In this document: positions 63,414-64,000 of the stretch, piece after piece
How positions within the stretch are numbered: position 1 is the first letter of the stretch
How the letters are laid out: the number at the start of each line of letters is the position of its first letter
Assembly (NCBI RefSeq): GCF_047948215.1
Contig: NC_134456.1
Span: 195,159,034 to 195,223,033 of the forward strand
Direction of reading: 5' to 3'
DNA from: Lycorma delicatula
Taxonomy: Eukaryota > Arthropoda > Insecta > Hemiptera > Fulgoridae
DNA length: 64,000 bases
Position numbers and translations under genes: made by a program
The notes under the pieces: generated by a model
Seen by the model: the letters and a program-made list of their open reading frames with translations, nothing else
Told to the model about the DNA's origin: nothing
Database searches by the model: none

Positions 63414-63770
63414 CTTCTTTTTTTAAACATTCCCAGCGCGACCGGTACAACCTTAAAGCATTACCTCGATCGCTTCAGAGTGTCGTGGCAGCGGCTTGCT
63501 CCACCCTGACTGGCCCTCCCAGAGGCCCCCATCGGGGTCTCGCCTGCATCACAGGAACAACCCGACTCTCGCTTCTGGATAGCCGAGATGACCCTTCCCA
63601 TGGGAACCGCCCTTCCCGGCCCTAACCTACTAGGTTCTAGGGATGCATTTCGTCTGCCCTTCTCCTCAACGTGCCCTCTCATGATATCAGGGTCCTCCGT
63701 GCCATCATCGGAAGCACCCCGACCCACCGCTCTTGAATTCGGGCGAGCCAAGGTGACCCAGGCAAGAACC
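63414..63770 (-). mobile_element. LINE 3' end with target duplication
   Basis: GC-rich block unlike its flanks. Read on the minus strand it ends in gaatgtttaaaaaaagaag, like the gtctttaaaaaaaag end of the R1-like copy. It is flanked by gcataagcac (63404-63413) and gcataagtac (63771-63780), direct repeats with one mismatch. A 96-codon minus ORF (63461-63751) with RGHVEEKGRRNASLEPSRL may be the ORF2 C-terminus or untranslated sequence. The precise LINE family is uncertain. Confidence 0.55.
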
Positions 63771-63780
63771 GCATAAGTAC

Positions 63781-64000
63781 TTTTTTTCCTGTTTGCCTCC
63801 AGGAATCACCGTAAGGTATTGTTTCAGAGGATAAATTCGGATGATATGTAAGAGTGTAATTGAAGTGTAGTCTTGTAGTCTCAAGTCGACCATTTCTGAA
63901 ACGTGTGGTTAATTGAAACCCAACCACGAAAGAAAACCGGTATCCGCGATCTAGTATTCAAATCCGTATAAAAGTAACTGCCTTTACTAGGATTTGAACA
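63781..64000 (-). repeat. SINE family 1, near full body, runs off window
   Basis: Minus strand from the window edge: gttcaaatcctagtaaaggc, agttacttttatacggattt, gaatactagatcgcggatac, ggttgggtttcaattaacca, gtcgacttgagactacaaga, acggtgattcctggaggcaa and an A7 tail at 63781-63787. Same order as 56364-56590. The tRNA-like head should lie just past 64000. Confidence 0.8.

Noticed and set aside
1..64000. CRISPR arrays, bacterial operons, riboswitches
   Set aside because: The window is eukaryotic; no regularly spaced direct repeats or prokaryotic gene organisation were seen.

Overview
The window is AT-rich eukaryotic DNA with introns, microsatellites and many decayed transposons, and almost certainly comes from an insect. 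The evidence is one exon of an arthropod-type neural cadherin plus insect-style LINEs, mariner/Tc1 transposases, tRNA-derived SINEs and a densovirus-like relic. I cannot fix the order or species from sequence alone; a hemipteran or another insect with a large, repeat-rich genome would fit.

Only one host gene segment is convincing. It is a 1.3 kb exon on the minus strand (47297-48609) carrying the start codon, signal peptide and N-terminal cadherin repeats of neural cadherin (CadN). It has a good splice acceptor at its 5' edge and a GT donor at its 3' edge. No other CadN exon is recognisable. Positions 48610-64000 are therefore probably the intron separating this exon from an upstream 5'UTR exon, and positions 1-47296 probably lie in the next, very long intron. 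Because every other element lies beside this exon, the window is best read as the inside of one large gene colonised by mobile DNA.

Layout from left to right. LINE relic with a YADD motif (1297-2150). tRNA-derived SINE (2671-2790). Repeat family R, copy A (7841-8440). Mariner transposase relic (10340-11400). SINE tails (11765-11912, 13370-13453) and a second SINE family (13616-13810). Possible LINE 3' relic (18900-19290). GC-richer coding-like patch (20640-21000). Family R copy C, inverted (21601-22456). Tc1/IS630-like transposase relic (23613-24902). Repeat-like block (29340-29960). Fold-back element (31003-31375). Element with about 77 bp inverted terminal repeats and a 71-codon broken ORF (32822-33540). 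5'-truncated R1-like LINE with a 17 bp target duplication (34913-36550). SINE head (41162-41290). Family R copy B (46414-47087). CadN exon. Second fold-back with a (TA)n core (50568-50888). Second R1-like fragment (53950-54690). Relic of a densovirus capsid gene with a phospholipase A2 domain, split by a SINE (55640-57150). More SINEs (57183-57440). hAT-type MITE with an 8 bp duplication (60508-60861). Long (TG)n (62982-63068). LINE 3' end inserted beside a SINE tail (63404-64000).

None of the mobile-element genes looks functional; every one has stops, frameshifts or lost catalytic residues. The most notable non-host item is the endogenous densovirus-like relic.
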